Positions 53,672 through 63,048 of a stretch of 64,000 nucleotides of DNA are shown here, piece after piece (positions within the stretch are counted from its first letter, which is position 1; every line of letters begins with the position of its first letter). Source of the stretch: Planctomycetota bacterium. GTDB lineage: Bacteria > Planctomycetota > Planctomycetia > Planctomycetales > Planctomycetaceae. The position numbers and the translations under genes were made by a program. Below the pieces are notes generated by a model that made no database searches, had not been told where the DNA came from, and was given only the letters and a program-made list of their open reading frames with translations. Location: positions 94,347 to 158,346 of the forward strand of contig JAEZFD010000059.1 of NCBI GenBank assembly GCA_023417655.1, written 5' to 3'.

Positions 53672-53902
53672 ATGCCTAGTTCCACACTCGATGAAGCCCT
53701 GAGGCTGCTGTATGTCGCCTTTGATTGGCCCGCAGATGAGATTGTTCGGCAACCGCATCTGTCCTCGTCGTTCTGCGCCGCTGTGAAGGCCTCGTCCGGT
53801 GAATTCGCATTGATAGAAGACGAAGAGATTACAAAGCGACTGATCCAACTTCGGAAACGCGGGGCAGATAAAGGCGGTCTGCCACGCATCCGTAAATGCT
53901 AA
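53672..53902 (+). CDS. 76-residue protein between the guide target and cas6
   Basis: A small protein with a strong start: AAAAGGAG 7 bases before the ATG. It begins SSTLDEALRLLYVAFDWPAD, continues with VKASSGEFALIEDEE and ends with basic KRLIQLRKRGADKGG. No family is recognised. The stop overlaps the cas6 ATG (53896) by 7 bases, so the two are cotranslated. Because its leader carries the guide target, it is either the first gene of the autoregulated cas operon or the effector (toxin) part of a CRISPR-linked addiction unit. Neither is shown. Confidence 0.7.
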   Translation: MPSSTLDEALRLLYVAFDWPADEIVRQPHLSSSFCAAVKASSGEFALIEDEEITKRLIQLRKRGADKGGLPRIRKC

Positions 53903-55089
53903 GTGAATCGAGGACGGGAATGATTGAATTTGGTGGGCGGCCTGCCGTTGATTCCAGTGCGGCAGGCGCGCAGCATTTACCGGCAATCAGAGCCGTTCAG
54001 CTTGAGATCCGCACTCGTTGGCAACGACCCAACATGATCCCCGGGCCGGTTCTCGGGAATCTGTTACGGGGAGCCGTGGGGCTGACGTTGCGACATTTAG
54101 TCTGCCCGGAGGGCTGGCATGACAATTCATGTCATCCGTGCCCGTTGTATTCGGAATGTGCGTACGGACACATCTTCATGCCAACGCCCGGGGAGGGAGC
54201 GGCCCAGCTGAGATTGCAAAGTGATCTTCCCAGACCATTTGTGATTGAACCACCGGGACTGCATCCTGATGACCGGGTGACTTCTGAGGGACTAACCTTT
54301 CGGTTAATGCTCTTCGGAACAGCGATTGAACGTCTGGCATATTTTATTAGCACTCTGGAACGACTCGGCAGCGACGGACTGGGCCGGGATCGCGTTTCCT
54401 TTCGAATCGAACGAATTACCGCCTGCCACCCTGCCGGGAATGAAGTGATCTATCACGAGGGATCGAATGCCGTCTCCCTGCCGAAACAGGTCATCAACAC
54501 GCAAGACCTGATTTCGACTCCCTGGCCGGCCGAAGCCGCCTTGGCACCGAATCAGCGAGAAGTCCGTCAACGAGTCCTCGCCAGAATGGGACGGGCGACT
54601 TCCGAACCGGTTGCTCCTGATCTGGATCCGGCCCGGCCTCGTCTGAAGTTGCGGTTCATCACGCCGTTACTACTGAAGTCGGGAAGCGGGGTCACGGCCA
54701 CCGGGGAACGAAAGGCTGCTCAGGAAATACGGGAGCGGCCTCCAATGGGCGTCATCATTCGCCGTCTCCGGGATCGGGTCAGTTCGCTCTCGGCCTTCTT
54801 CGGAGAACGCTGGGACTGTCCTGATTTCAGTCATTGGGGAACCTTGGCAGATGAAGTTCCGATTGTTGAGTCACGAACAACATGGCTCACTCGCAATCGC
54901 CACAGTTCAAGAACCGGCCATAAACATGAGATCAGCGGCCTCGTCGGATTCACGACCTACGAGTTCCCTGACCAGACGACTTTCGACACGCTGAGCCCGC
55001 TCCTCCGCATCGGCGAACTCATCCACGTCGGCAAAAACGCCCCCTGGGGCAACGGCGCGGTCAGAGGCATTGCTGTGGGAAAAGTTTAG
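53896..55089 (+). CDS. cas6: Cas6 pre-crRNA endoribonuclease
   Basis: Cuts the CRISPR transcript in each repeat to leave the 8-nt 5' handle. The 397-residue RAMP protein has a cysteine cluster typical of this Cas6 group (C70, C79, C82, C88, followed by AYGHIF), the segment RPRLKLRFITPLLLKSG and the C-terminal glycine-rich loop HVGKNAPWGNGAVRGIAV. It is long for Cas6, with an N-terminal extension of about 30 residues; start at ATG 53896 overlaps the upstream ORF. ACTGAAAC would be the handle from this array. First recognised cas gene of the operon. Confidence 0.88.
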   Translation: MLSESRTGMIEFGGRPAVDSSAAGAQHLPAIRAVQLEIRTRWQRPNMIPGPVLGNLLRGAVGLTLRHLVCPEGWHDNSCHPCPLYSECAYGHIFMPTPGEGAAQLRLQSDLPRPFVIEPPGLHPDDRVTSEGLTFRLMLFGTAIERLAYFISTLERLGSDGLGRDRVSFRIERITACHPAGNEVIYHEGSNAVSLPKQVINTQDLISTPWPAEAALAPNQREVRQRVLARMGRATSEPVAPDLDPARPRLKLRFITPLLLKSGSGVTATGERKAAQEIRERPPMGVIIRRLRDRVSSLSAFFGERWDCPDFSHWGTLADEVPIVESRTTWLTRNRHSSRTGHKHEISGLVGFTTYEFPDQTTFDTLSPLLRIGELIHVGKNAPWGNGAVRGIAVGKV

Positions 55090-55159
55090 TTTTCCGTTCG
55101 CCCAGATGATGTGGTTCTAATGACAACTGTCGGTCTTATTCGTTTCGGGAGTGACTGAG

Positions 55160-56770
55160 ATGACAACGCCGCTGCTGAAATGGACTGGTCATCCCCTCGC
55201 TGACGTTGGTGTTGCAACGCTCTGCGCGATGGTGGGCAAGACCGATCCGGAAAAGCTGACGCTGGAGGATCTCGATGTCGCGGGGAAGGAGATCAAGGCG
55301 GCATACACCGACGGTGTTATGACAAGCTATTTGACATGCGTCTATATGAACGCTCCTTATGTACAACCAAACATGAAGAAGGATGAGTTCGCAAGGAAAG
55401 TCGCTCGTCTTACTACCCCTCATCGCGTTCCGCCAGATCCCGAGGCAGAAGGATTACGATGTGCCTTCACAGGTGCCCCGGCAACTTTGGTTCTGAAGCG
55501 TTCCGAGATGCCGATGTTGTTAGGAGAGGGATATTTCAACTTCTATCCAGCTGGGATTGCAGGTCTGCCGCTCACTGCGGCTTTCGGACTGGCGATTCAT
55601 GCACTAGCGCTGGGGGGGAGACGCAGCGAAGGAAAGCTGCTGATCGTCCACTGTGACGACCCCGCCTATACGCTGCAATTCGCGAATCAATATCTGGCCG
55701 ACAATCGGCGCATTATTGAAATGGCTCGGTCGGGGGAGCTTCCCAGTATGGATGATCCCGGTCAGGTCCTCACGCGAGAGATGCCGGGCGGACTGAATAA
55801 GGAAAAGCGAGCGAAATATCCGGACGCGAAAGGCCCGGAGTCACTCGTGATGTCGGATCTCGTAAAGATCATTACCGCGCGCAAAAGCGGTTCAATGGCA
55901 GACTCCTCGGTTTCTGTGACTGCTTATCACATGAGCAACTCAGGGCAGGGTCCGTCGCTGGCGATTTTCAACATTCCCGGTGAATTCGTGGAGTTCCTTT
56001 CGACTCTGCATGGAGCAGAAATGGGGGCGAAGTGGGCCCGACTTGTGCAGCGGTCATGGCGAGCTGGAAAAGGGGGCGTCGATTCCGATGAGCCGGATGC
56101 GACAGACGATGTCCCCGTTAAGAAGGCGCGGAAGAAAACCGCGAAGCCCGCCGCCCGCAGCGGCGCCGGCTTTTCTCGAAACGACCTCTACAACGACCTG
56201 TTGGCCATCTTCATTCACGGCTCCTGTGACTGGCAGGCGGCGACGCGATTCATTCGTCGCCATCTTCTGTCCGACCCAACGAAATACTACTTTGACTCTG
56301 GGAAAGCACTAAATCAAGCTCCCCGTTTTGGGGTAGAGCAACTCGATTTGATTGACTGGAAACTCACGGCGCTCTTCCTTCAAAAGGTTCTTGGCATGAA
56401 TAAGGAACGTATTGAACTGATCAAGGATTTTGCCGCGAAACTGGCAGAACTGATTGATGACCATAATGACAAACGCCTTTTTCGGCAGCTTGTCTTCACC
56501 AATGGTGAATGGCAATATCGCGCACTTCTGACCAAGGCTCAGCGGCAATACACCTTTGACCGCGACAAGCTGCCATTCACTTTTGATGAATATATCGAAG
56601 TGTTCCTGAACGCAGACCCGGATGAGCGTGCCGGCTGGAGTCTCATCCGTGACCTCATCTCGATTCGACTCGTCGAAGTTCTTCATCAGAAAGGCTTCTT
56701 CAAACGAAACGCGGATGTTCTGGCGAACGAAGAGGAAGAAGCTGAGACCACAACCCCGGTCGAAGTTTAG
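55160..56770 (+). CDS. cas8: Cas8-like large subunit of Cascade (type I-B-like)
   Basis: A 536-residue protein between cas6 and cas7 where the large subunit belongs; the large subunit recognises the PAM and recruits Cas3. Start at ATG 55160, with GGGAG 9 bases upstream; a GTG at 55151 is in frame. The sequence is divergent: EGLRCAFTGAPATLVLKR in the N-terminal third resembles the zinc-finger region of Cst1/Cas8 proteins with cysteines lost, then EGYFNFYPAGIAGLPL, and the C-terminal helices ending near EYIEVFLNADPDERAGWSL. Identification rests mainly on position and size. Confidence 0.75.
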   Translation: MTTPLLKWTGHPLADVGVATLCAMVGKTDPEKLTLEDLDVAGKEIKAAYTDGVMTSYLTCVYMNAPYVQPNMKKDEFARKVARLTTPHRVPPDPEAEGLRCAFTGAPATLVLKRSEMPMLLGEGYFNFYPAGIAGLPLTAAFGLAIHALALGGRRSEGKLLIVHCDDPAYTLQFANQYLADNRRIIEMARSGELPSMDDPGQVLTREMPGGLNKEKRAKYPDAKGPESLVMSDLVKIITARKSGSMADSSVSVTAYHMSNSGQGPSLAIFNIPGEFVEFLSTLHGAEMGAKWARLVQRSWRAGKGGVDSDEPDATDDVPVKKARKKTAKPAARSGAGFSRNDLYNDLLAIFIHGSCDWQAATRFIRRHLLSDPTKYYFDSGKALNQAPRFGVEQLDLIDWKLTALFLQKVLGMNKERIELIKDFAAKLAELIDDHNDKRLFRQLVFTNGEWQYRALLTKAQRQYTFDRDKLPFTFDEYIEVFLNADPDERAGWSLIRDLISIRLVEVLHQKGFFKRNADVLANEEEEAETTTPVEV

Positions 56771-56845
56771 CAACCATTTCTTCGCAATCGTGAAATGTGC
56801 GTGATCGACTGATTTGATTTCAGAAAAATTAGCAAGGCTGTATCA

Positions 56846-57937
56846 ATGGCTTATCTGACGGGCATGTTTTTATTGGACGCTCCTGCGTCGGCGTTAAATA
56901 ACGCTGGATCAGAACCCGGAGCGAAGACAGATAATACGATTGCAGTGAAGAAGATCCGCTCGGCCGACGGAGTTTATCCTTACGTCTCCGCTCAGGCATT
57001 CCGGTTCTGGCTGAGAACGACGCTTGAGCAGGGCGAGACCGGGTGGAAAGCTGCTCCGGTTTTCCGTGAGAAGAAGATTGCCTTCTCGGAATCGGATCCG
57101 ATCACGAACTGGGATGACGACCTGTTCGGTTACATGCGGGCCCAGTCGAAGAAAGGGGACGCCGATGAAAAGAAGAGCAATGAAGAGAAATCAAAGGCTG
57201 CGTTGCCATTGGAGAAGGATCGTGAAGTCACACGAGTTTCTCCTTTCCGTGTGAGCACGTTCGTTTCAATCTCGCCGGCATCGATCGTATCAGACTTCGG
57301 AACGATGGCCCGTCAGGATGGGAATCCGGTTCCGCACGAACACGAATTCTATCGAGCCCACCTGCGCGGACTGGTCTCTCTCGACCTGACGAGCTGCGGC
57401 ACTTTCTACGATGGGGAGCGAGTCGGATATAAGAACCTCGACAGCTATCGTCGCGATAAGGCCAAGGAGGCTGGGTGCGAAGAGGCGACCGTCCGCAAGC
57501 AGAAATCGGTTCGACTTCCTCTTGAGAAGCGAACGGAACGGGTCAGTGCTTTGGTTAAGGGCCTCGCGAGCCTCAACGGCGGAGCGAAGCAGACTCTGCA
57601 CTATACCGATCTGATGCCAGCCATCGTCGTGATGGCTGTCACCAAGAGCGGCAATCATCCGTTCTACCGAATGTTTAATGGAACTCGTTCGGGACGCACG
57701 GAGCTTCATGAGGCCGCTGTCCGCGAGACCTTCGAATCGTTCGCGGAGGATCTTCTTTCACCCGTCTACATCGGTTGGGCGCAGGGTTTCCTGGATGATC
57801 AGCGGGAAAAGTTTGAGAAGCTGATGCCGGAATTGAAGGCTCCGCACGGTTTCGCCCAAATTGCGCATCCCCGAACTGTTCTGCTGCAACTCTCTCAGGA
57901 GCTGGCGAAGAATGAACACTCCGACTGGTACGCCTAA
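56846..57937 (+). CDS. cas7: Cas7 backbone subunit (DevR/Cst2-like)
   Basis: Forms the Cascade backbone along the crRNA. The N-terminus LTGMFLLDAPASALNNAG and the following KKIRSADGVYPYVSAQAFRF and WLRTTLEQ are typical of the DevR/Csa2-like Cas7 family, and the central VSPFRVSTFVSISPASIVSD and RAHLRGLVSLDLTSCGTFYD continue it. Length 363 residues is normal. The start ATG at 56846 lies 75 bases after cas8. The end overlaps the cas5 start. Confidence 0.9.
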   Translation: MAYLTGMFLLDAPASALNNAGSEPGAKTDNTIAVKKIRSADGVYPYVSAQAFRFWLRTTLEQGETGWKAAPVFREKKIAFSESDPITNWDDDLFGYMRAQSKKGDADEKKSNEEKSKAALPLEKDREVTRVSPFRVSTFVSISPASIVSDFGTMARQDGNPVPHEHEFYRAHLRGLVSLDLTSCGTFYDGERVGYKNLDSYRRDKAKEAGCEEATVRKQKSVRLPLEKRTERVSALVKGLASLNGGAKQTLHYTDLMPAIVVMAVTKSGNHPFYRMFNGTRSGRTELHEAAVRETFESFAEDLLSPVYIGWAQGFLDDQREKFEKLMPELKAPHGFAQIAHPRTVLLQLSQELAKNEHSDWYA

Positions 57938-58766
57938 ACGCGTCGCAAAGGTGACGATTGAGGCGCCGGTCGTGTCATTTCGTTACCCGCATTTTCTGAT
58001 TGGTAAACAGCCTTCATTCGAGGTTCCTCCGCCATCCACGATTTTCGGGCACGTTGCCAGTGCAATCGGAGAGTGGCCCCATTCGCCGTTCCAGTTTGCC
58101 TATGCCTTTTACTCACGTGGAAGAGCCAGCGATCTGGAGCATCAGCACATCGTCAGCCGCACTTCCGGGAAACTGCCGGGGGACGTCCGAGATCCCTTGT
58201 GGACTCCACCGGTACAGACCGGGAAGAAGAAGCTGACGAAGAAGCAACTCGAACCGAGATTGCTGGAAAAGACGACCGAGGCCATGGTTCAGCCGCATCA
58301 ACGGGATTTCCTGTTTGATGTACGGCTGGAACTCTATCTCGATCCGCCTGAACTGGCCGACGCCTTCAAGTCACCCGTCTTTACGGTTGTGCTGGGGCGT
58401 TCTCAGGACTTGGCGAGCATCCAACGAGTGGAGTCGGTCGAACTGCTGCCTGCGGAGAAGGGTTACTTCGAGCGGACGATCCTGCCGGGGGATTTCCGGC
58501 CCCGACTTCCTTGGGGAGTCACGACGTTAATGCCGCGTTTCATCGGACCTGCGCCGGAGCGGCGCGCGGCGTTCGCTCCTTACATCGTCCTGCGGGATAG
58601 GGTGTATGCTGGCTATGACGAAGACGAAGTCAGCAAGCGGATTCTGAATTACGAAGGGGAGTCGGATCAGTGGTGGACGGATCCAACGACGGCGGATGAT
58701 CGCGGTGGCCGTCGGCTTCTGTGGTTCCATCAAGTCAACCCTCGAGAATTCGAAGATGAAAACTGA
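57912..58766 (+). CDS. cas5: Cas5 subunit
   Basis: Cas5 caps the 5' handle of the crRNA in Cascade. The 284-residue product from the ATG 57912, which overlaps the cas7 stop, starts RVAKVTIEAPVVSFRYPHFL followed by PSFEVPPPSTIFGHVASAIG, the Cas5 beta-strand and glycine-rich entry of the RAMP fold. The rest is consistent with Cas5t/Cas5b length. An upstream in-frame start at 57861 lies inside cas7. It overlaps the cas3 start by 11 bases, so cas7-cas5-cas3 are tightly coupled. Confidence 0.9.
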   Translation: MNTPTGTPKRVAKVTIEAPVVSFRYPHFLIGKQPSFEVPPPSTIFGHVASAIGEWPHSPFQFAYAFYSRGRASDLEHQHIVSRTSGKLPGDVRDPLWTPPVQTGKKKLTKKQLEPRLLEKTTEAMVQPHQRDFLFDVRLELYLDPPELADAFKSPVFTVVLGRSQDLASIQRVESVELLPAEKGYFERTILPGDFRPRLPWGVTTLMPRFIGPAPERRAAFAPYIVLRDRVYAGYDEDEVSKRILNYEGESDQWWTDPTTADDRGGRRLLWFHQVNPREFEDEN

Positions 58767-61179
58767 CTTCGATTTCTGGGCAAAGAGCTCACCGGGCGAA
58801 TCGCGACCCGGTGAGTCTCTTCTGGCTCATACCATCCATGTCGTGCGACGAATCGCTCAGCTCAGGGAACGTTGTCCTGATCTGGGGGAACGGATCGGCG
58901 ATGCAAGATTCTGGCATCGTCTCGGATTGGCTGCGGCGGTCCATGATCTGGGGAAGGGTGACCCCCGCTTTCAGGCGATGCTGCGAGAGCCTAAGGGCGC
59001 CAAGGGAACCTCCTCATCCTACGACCAGCGGCATGAAGTCGTTTCTCTGGCGTGGCTGAACTGGGTGCTTGGGGACGATCCCGGCAATGACCGGCTTCCA
59101 GTCGTCATGGCAGTTGCCTCACACCATCGCGACTATGCTGACATCAATCAAAAATACGTCCTCGGCGGTGAATTTTCCCCGGATCCAAGTGTGGCCTACC
59201 TCATCAAGTCGATCCCTGTTGAAACATTCAAAACAGTCGCCGATTTTTTTCTGAATGAGATCTATCCCGCTGTGCTGACCTTCGGCCTGCTGGATGGGAA
59301 CTGGCTGCCCCCGGAACGTTGGACCGCTTCCGAAAAAGACCAGAAGATCGCCATTAAGAGTGTTCGTGACCAGTTGCGTCTCTGGGGACTCTGGATGGAG
59401 AAAGCAAGAGCCATCGGCTCAGACCCGGTAGAGAAATTTCCCGGTTTCCTATATCGCGGAGCCATCATCCTTGCAGACCACGCCGGGTCAGCGCACCAGT
59501 CGTTTCGGACACTGCCAGTTCTTTCGCAGCCTGAGGAAGTCGCTGCCCGACTCAGACCGCGAAACGGCCATCCGTATTTCCCCCATCAGGAGGAAGCAGG
59601 GAAGACCATCGGGCATGCCATCTTGGTCGCACCGACTGGCAGCGGAAAGACCGAGGCCGCGCTGCGCTGGGCAGCGAAACAATATGAATCCCAGCCGGGG
59701 AATCCCCCGCTGTTCTATGTCCTCCCCTTCAAAGCCAGCATGAATGCGATGCTGCTACGTCTGCAGGACCGCCTCGCGCAGAATCCGGACAACAGGGAAG
59801 AGACCGCGACGGACATCACCTTACAGCACTCCAGTGCAATGCAGGTGCTCTATCATCAGTTAATGAGTGAGGATCCTGATCGTCCTGCAAAAGAGATTCA
59901 ACAGGATGTGAGACGCCAGAGAGATCTGGCGCGACTCCATACAACTCCGATTCGTGTTCTCAGCCCATTTCAACTCCTGCGGGCAGGCTATCAATTGAAG
60001 GGACATGAAGCGATTTGGACGGACGCGGCGGGCGGTGTCTTTATCTTCGATGAAATCCATGCTTATGAGCCCGACAAGCTTGCCCGAATTCTTGAGATGC
60101 TCCGATTCTTCGTTGACAGGCTGGGAGCAAAGGCATTCGTCATGACTGCGACGATGCCGACCCGACTACGAAATCGGATCGCTCAGATTCTCGGAGACTT
60201 CCGCTTGATTCAAGCTGAAGAGAACACATTCGACCAGTTCCGCCGTCACCGACTTCGGCTCAGGAACTCTGGCCTGATGGAACCCTCGACCATTGATGAA
60301 ATTACCCAGCGGGTTCGCAACCGTGAGGCCGTTCTTTGTGTCACGTCAACTGTGGGTCGTGCTCAAGAACTGCAGACAAAACTGGCTGAGAAGTTGGGGG
60401 AATCCTGCAAAGTTCGTCTGCTCCACAGTCGCTTCACTGGAAGGGACCGGAATCAGAAGGAGCAGGACCTCCAGAAGCTTGTGAGCACGAGCCGAAATGG
60501 AAGTCGCGATGAACAGGTTGTGCTTGTTGCAACGCAAGTTGTGGAGGTGAGCCTTGATGTTGATTTCGATGTGCTTTTCTCAGATCCGGCTCCGTTAGAA
60601 GCTTTGGTGCAGCGATTCGGTCGAATAAATCGAAGCCGCAGACCTGAACCTTGCGACGTCATTGTCTGTACGCCGGTCGCAGACTCACAACCGATCTACA
60701 GCGAGCACCTCGTTCGCGCTGCGATTGATCAACTCAGAGGCGCTGATGGGCAAGTGATCGACGAACGGGATGTGCAGAAATGGCTGGATACTTTCTATAG
60801 CGGGGTTCACGGAGAACGGCTTGACTGCAAGCTCGAAGAGTTTGGTGCAGACTTTCGACGAAATCTGGCGTCCCTCACACCATTTGCGACCAGTGAAGAA
60901 CTGGAAAAGATGTTCTATCAACAGTTTGACGGAACTGAAGTCCTGCCCAAGTCGCTCGTTGATGAATACCAAGGGCTCATCGAGACCGAACCCTATCTGA
61001 CGGCCGCATTGACTGTCCCGATCACCTGGAAGCAGTACATGTCTCTTGACCGACGGGGACTGATTGAATCGCCCAAGTCATACGGGCTGCCGTCGAAAGC
61101 GCCTTCGATCGTGAATATCTCCTATGACTCGGAGATCGGACTGATGCTCAACCCGCCCCGTGATGAAGACAGCACGTGA
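58756..61179 (+). CDS. cas3: Cas3 helicase-nuclease
   Basis: Cas3 unwinds and degrades target DNA after Cascade binding. The 807-residue product (ATG 58756, overlapping cas5) has an N-terminal HD nuclease domain (HTIHVV at 25-30, AAAVHDLGKGDPRF with HD at 63-64, ASHHRDYAD) and a C-terminal SF2 helicase: Walker A LVAPTGSGKTEAALRW near 292, DEIH box FIFDEIHAYEP near 431, MTATMP, then VVLVATQVVEVSLDVDFD and ALVQRFGRINR (motif VI). Both halves look complete, so it is not a split Cas3. Confidence 0.95.
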   Translation: MKTDFDFWAKSSPGESRPGESLLAHTIHVVRRIAQLRERCPDLGERIGDARFWHRLGLAAAVHDLGKGDPRFQAMLREPKGAKGTSSSYDQRHEVVSLAWLNWVLGDDPGNDRLPVVMAVASHHRDYADINQKYVLGGEFSPDPSVAYLIKSIPVETFKTVADFFLNEIYPAVLTFGLLDGNWLPPERWTASEKDQKIAIKSVRDQLRLWGLWMEKARAIGSDPVEKFPGFLYRGAIILADHAGSAHQSFRTLPVLSQPEEVAARLRPRNGHPYFPHQEEAGKTIGHAILVAPTGSGKTEAALRWAAKQYESQPGNPPLFYVLPFKASMNAMLLRLQDRLAQNPDNREETATDITLQHSSAMQVLYHQLMSEDPDRPAKEIQQDVRRQRDLARLHTTPIRVLSPFQLLRAGYQLKGHEAIWTDAAGGVFIFDEIHAYEPDKLARILEMLRFFVDRLGAKAFVMTATMPTRLRNRIAQILGDFRLIQAEENTFDQFRRHRLRLRNSGLMEPSTIDEITQRVRNREAVLCVTSTVGRAQELQTKLAEKLGESCKVRLLHSRFTGRDRNQKEQDLQKLVSTSRNGSRDEQVVLVATQVVEVSLDVDFDVLFSDPAPLEALVQRFGRINRSRRPEPCDVIVCTPVADSQPIYSEHLVRAAIDQLRGADGQVIDERDVQKWLDTFYSGVHGERLDCKLEEFGADFRRNLASLTPFATSEELEKMFYQQFDGTEVLPKSLVDEYQGLIETEPYLTAALTVPITWKQYMSLDRRGLIESPKSYGLPSKAPSIVNISYDSEIGLMLNPPRDEDST

Positions 61180-61269
61180 GGAAGGGGGACGTCCGGTTAA
61201 TTTCTTTTGTTCACAACAGGGAAGTGAGGTGAGTGCCCAAATCGTATTCCAACTGAAAGGCGAACCACG

Positions 61270-62667
61270 ATGCCTCTTTATCCCCCTGCGCAACCCGTCG
61301 AACATCCGGCGGACTTGGTGATCGATGTCTTTGGAACGTTCCTCGGCAAGAAATCGGAACGGCTCGTCGTTCGGTGGCGAGACTCGTTCGGTTCAACCCC
61401 GAATATCGGCGAACAACCATCTCTTCAAGAGTCCACCGACGATCTCGCTGCGACGCAGAGACCACATTCTGCAGATGGAAATAATGATTGCGAGTCTCTC
61501 CAAAACCCGTTCTCGCGTCCTGTCGTTCTCGATCCGGAATCAAATGCCAGCGATTCTGTAAACCGGTCGTCGGAGGAAATTTGTCCGGCCGACGCAGCCG
61601 CTGCGAAGTTGCTTCAATTCTGGGCCAGAAATCCTTCTCACTCAGAGGGAGTCCTGCCTCCCTCTCCTTCAAGACTGCAGCAACAGCTCAACGAAATTGC
61701 CGAACCACGACCCGCTCCGCGACACTCCACAGGCTGGAACGAACGCGCGGTTCCTATGTCACGACTTCGAAGTGTGACCATCACCGGTCGCGGCGTTACA
61801 CTCAGCAGTGACCTGATTGGAGCACTTGTTGAGCGGGGAATCTCTCTTTCATTCCTCAGCGGTCGAGGGCAACCGGTTGCTCAAGTCAGTGCTCCCGGCC
61901 TGGGCGGAACGGTGCAGACCCGACGCTCTCAGCTTGCCGCATATGAAACACCCCTCGGAGTTGATCTGGCCGTCGAATTCATCCGCGGCAAGCTCCGCAA
62001 TCAAAAGCATCAGCTTCAGTACTCGGGGAAGTACTTAAAAGCGTCTGATCCAAACCGATATGAAAGGTTGGAGAAGAAAATCAAAGCGATGGGAGCCCTG
62101 AGAAAGCAGCTAGCCGATTTCAAAGCGAACAAGCTCGATGCCGTTCGAGACAAATTGATGGGCTATGAAGGGACAGGGGCGCGTATCTACTGGGAAGGCG
62201 TTTCCATTCTTCTCGAAGGTCGTATTGATTTCCCCGGAAGAGTCACTCGCGGAGCGATCGATCCGGTGAACAGTGCTTTGAATTACGGGTATGGCATCCT
62301 CTATGGACAGGTCTCCGGGGCAGTCGTGAATGCCGGATTGGAACTCTATGCCGGATTTCTACATGTCGACCGTCCTGGCAAGCCTGCACTTGTCCTCGAT
62401 CTGGTTGAAGAGTTTCGCGCTCCGGTTGTTGATCGCTCGGTACTGGCGATTGTAAATCAGGGAACCTCGATAGAAACCGACAGTCACGGGTTAACGGGAG
62501 CCACGAAAAAGCTCATCGCTCAGAGAATCCTCGAACGGCTCTCCACTCCGGTTCCTTATGAAGGAAAACGCTGGCCGTTAGGGACAATCATCCAGAATCA
62601 GGCCCGGCATCTGGCTGTCGCGGTTCGCGGCGAACGTCTCTATCGGGCATTCGCCAGCCGCTGGTAG
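61270..62667 (+). CDS. cas1: Cas1 integrase with a large N-terminal-domain insertion
   Basis: Cas1 inserts new spacers into the array with Cas2. The catalytic domain is intact: E300 in LMGYEGTGARIYWEG, H365 in GFLHVDRPGKPALVL, and D377/E380 in LDLVEEFRAPVVDR. The N-terminal beta-domain opens normally (DLVIDVFGTFLGKKSERLVV, 15-34) but is then interrupted by about 120 low-complexity residues (38-158, Ser/Asp/Asn/Pro-rich, no fold evident) before it resumes with LRSVTITGRGVTLSSDLIGA. The total 465 residues exceed the usual 330. The starting ATG at 61270 agrees with the conserved strand. No Cas4 fusion; cas4 is separate downstream. Confidence 0.93.
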   Translation: MPLYPPAQPVEHPADLVIDVFGTFLGKKSERLVVRWRDSFGSTPNIGEQPSLQESTDDLAATQRPHSADGNNDCESLQNPFSRPVVLDPESNASDSVNRSSEEICPADAAAAKLLQFWARNPSHSEGVLPPSPSRLQQQLNEIAEPRPAPRHSTGWNERAVPMSRLRSVTITGRGVTLSSDLIGALVERGISLSFLSGRGQPVAQVSAPGLGGTVQTRRSQLAAYETPLGVDLAVEFIRGKLRNQKHQLQYSGKYLKASDPNRYERLEKKIKAMGALRKQLADFKANKLDAVRDKLMGYEGTGARIYWEGVSILLEGRIDFPGRVTRGAIDPVNSALNYGYGILYGQVSGAVVNAGLELYAGFLHVDRPGKPALVLDLVEEFRAPVVDRSVLAIVNQGTSIETDSHGLTGATKKLIAQRILERLSTPVPYEGKRWPLGTIIQNQARHLAVAVRGERLYRAFASRW

Positions 62668-62727
62668 CGAACCCGCCTCCTCTTCATCACAAATCTTCAG
62701 GGCAGGGAAGCAGCCTCATGAATATGA

Positions 62728-63048
62728 GTGACGTCAATGCCTCAGCCGGAATTCAGAACCGTCGTGATGTATGACATTCCACATGACCGAACCCGGACCA
62801 AGGTGAGCCAGAAATGCCTCGACTTTGGACTGACTCGATTTCAGTACAGCGCATTTTATGGACCTCTTTCGAAAAATCGCCGCGAGGAACTGGCACTCGT
62901 GCTGGAACATCTGATCGAGGTCCACGGCGGAGCAATTGCCATCTTCCCGCTTTGCGCAGCCGACTGTCAGAGTTGGATTAACGTGTACGTCGAGCCACCC
63001 CCAATAGAGATGCCGGAGCTCAGGCTGGTGACAGGAGATGAAGCATGA
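62728..63048 (+). CDS. cas2: Cas2
   Basis: Partner of Cas1 in spacer acquisition. The 106-residue product has the ferredoxin-like beginning TVVMYDIPHDRTRTKVSQKC, then DFGLTRFQYSAFYGPLSKN, the typical Cas2 strand-helix order. A GTG at 62728 opens the frame and an ATG at 62737 is an alternative; neither has a convincing ribosome binding site. The stop overlaps the cas4 start (ATGA). Length is slightly above the usual 90-95, because of the N-terminus and a C-terminal tail. Confidence 0.92.
   Translation: MTSMPQPEFRTVVMYDIPHDRTRTKVSQKCLDFGLTRFQYSAFYGPLSKNRREELALVLEHLIEVHGGAIAIFPLCAADCQSWINVYVEPPPIEMPELRLVTGDEA

Noticed and set aside
61211..61672. 153-codon minus-strand ORF opposite the Cas1 insertion, considered as an inserted gene
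   Set aside because: No ribosome binding site or motif; Cas1 frame stays open across the segment, so an in-frame insertion is the simpler reading.
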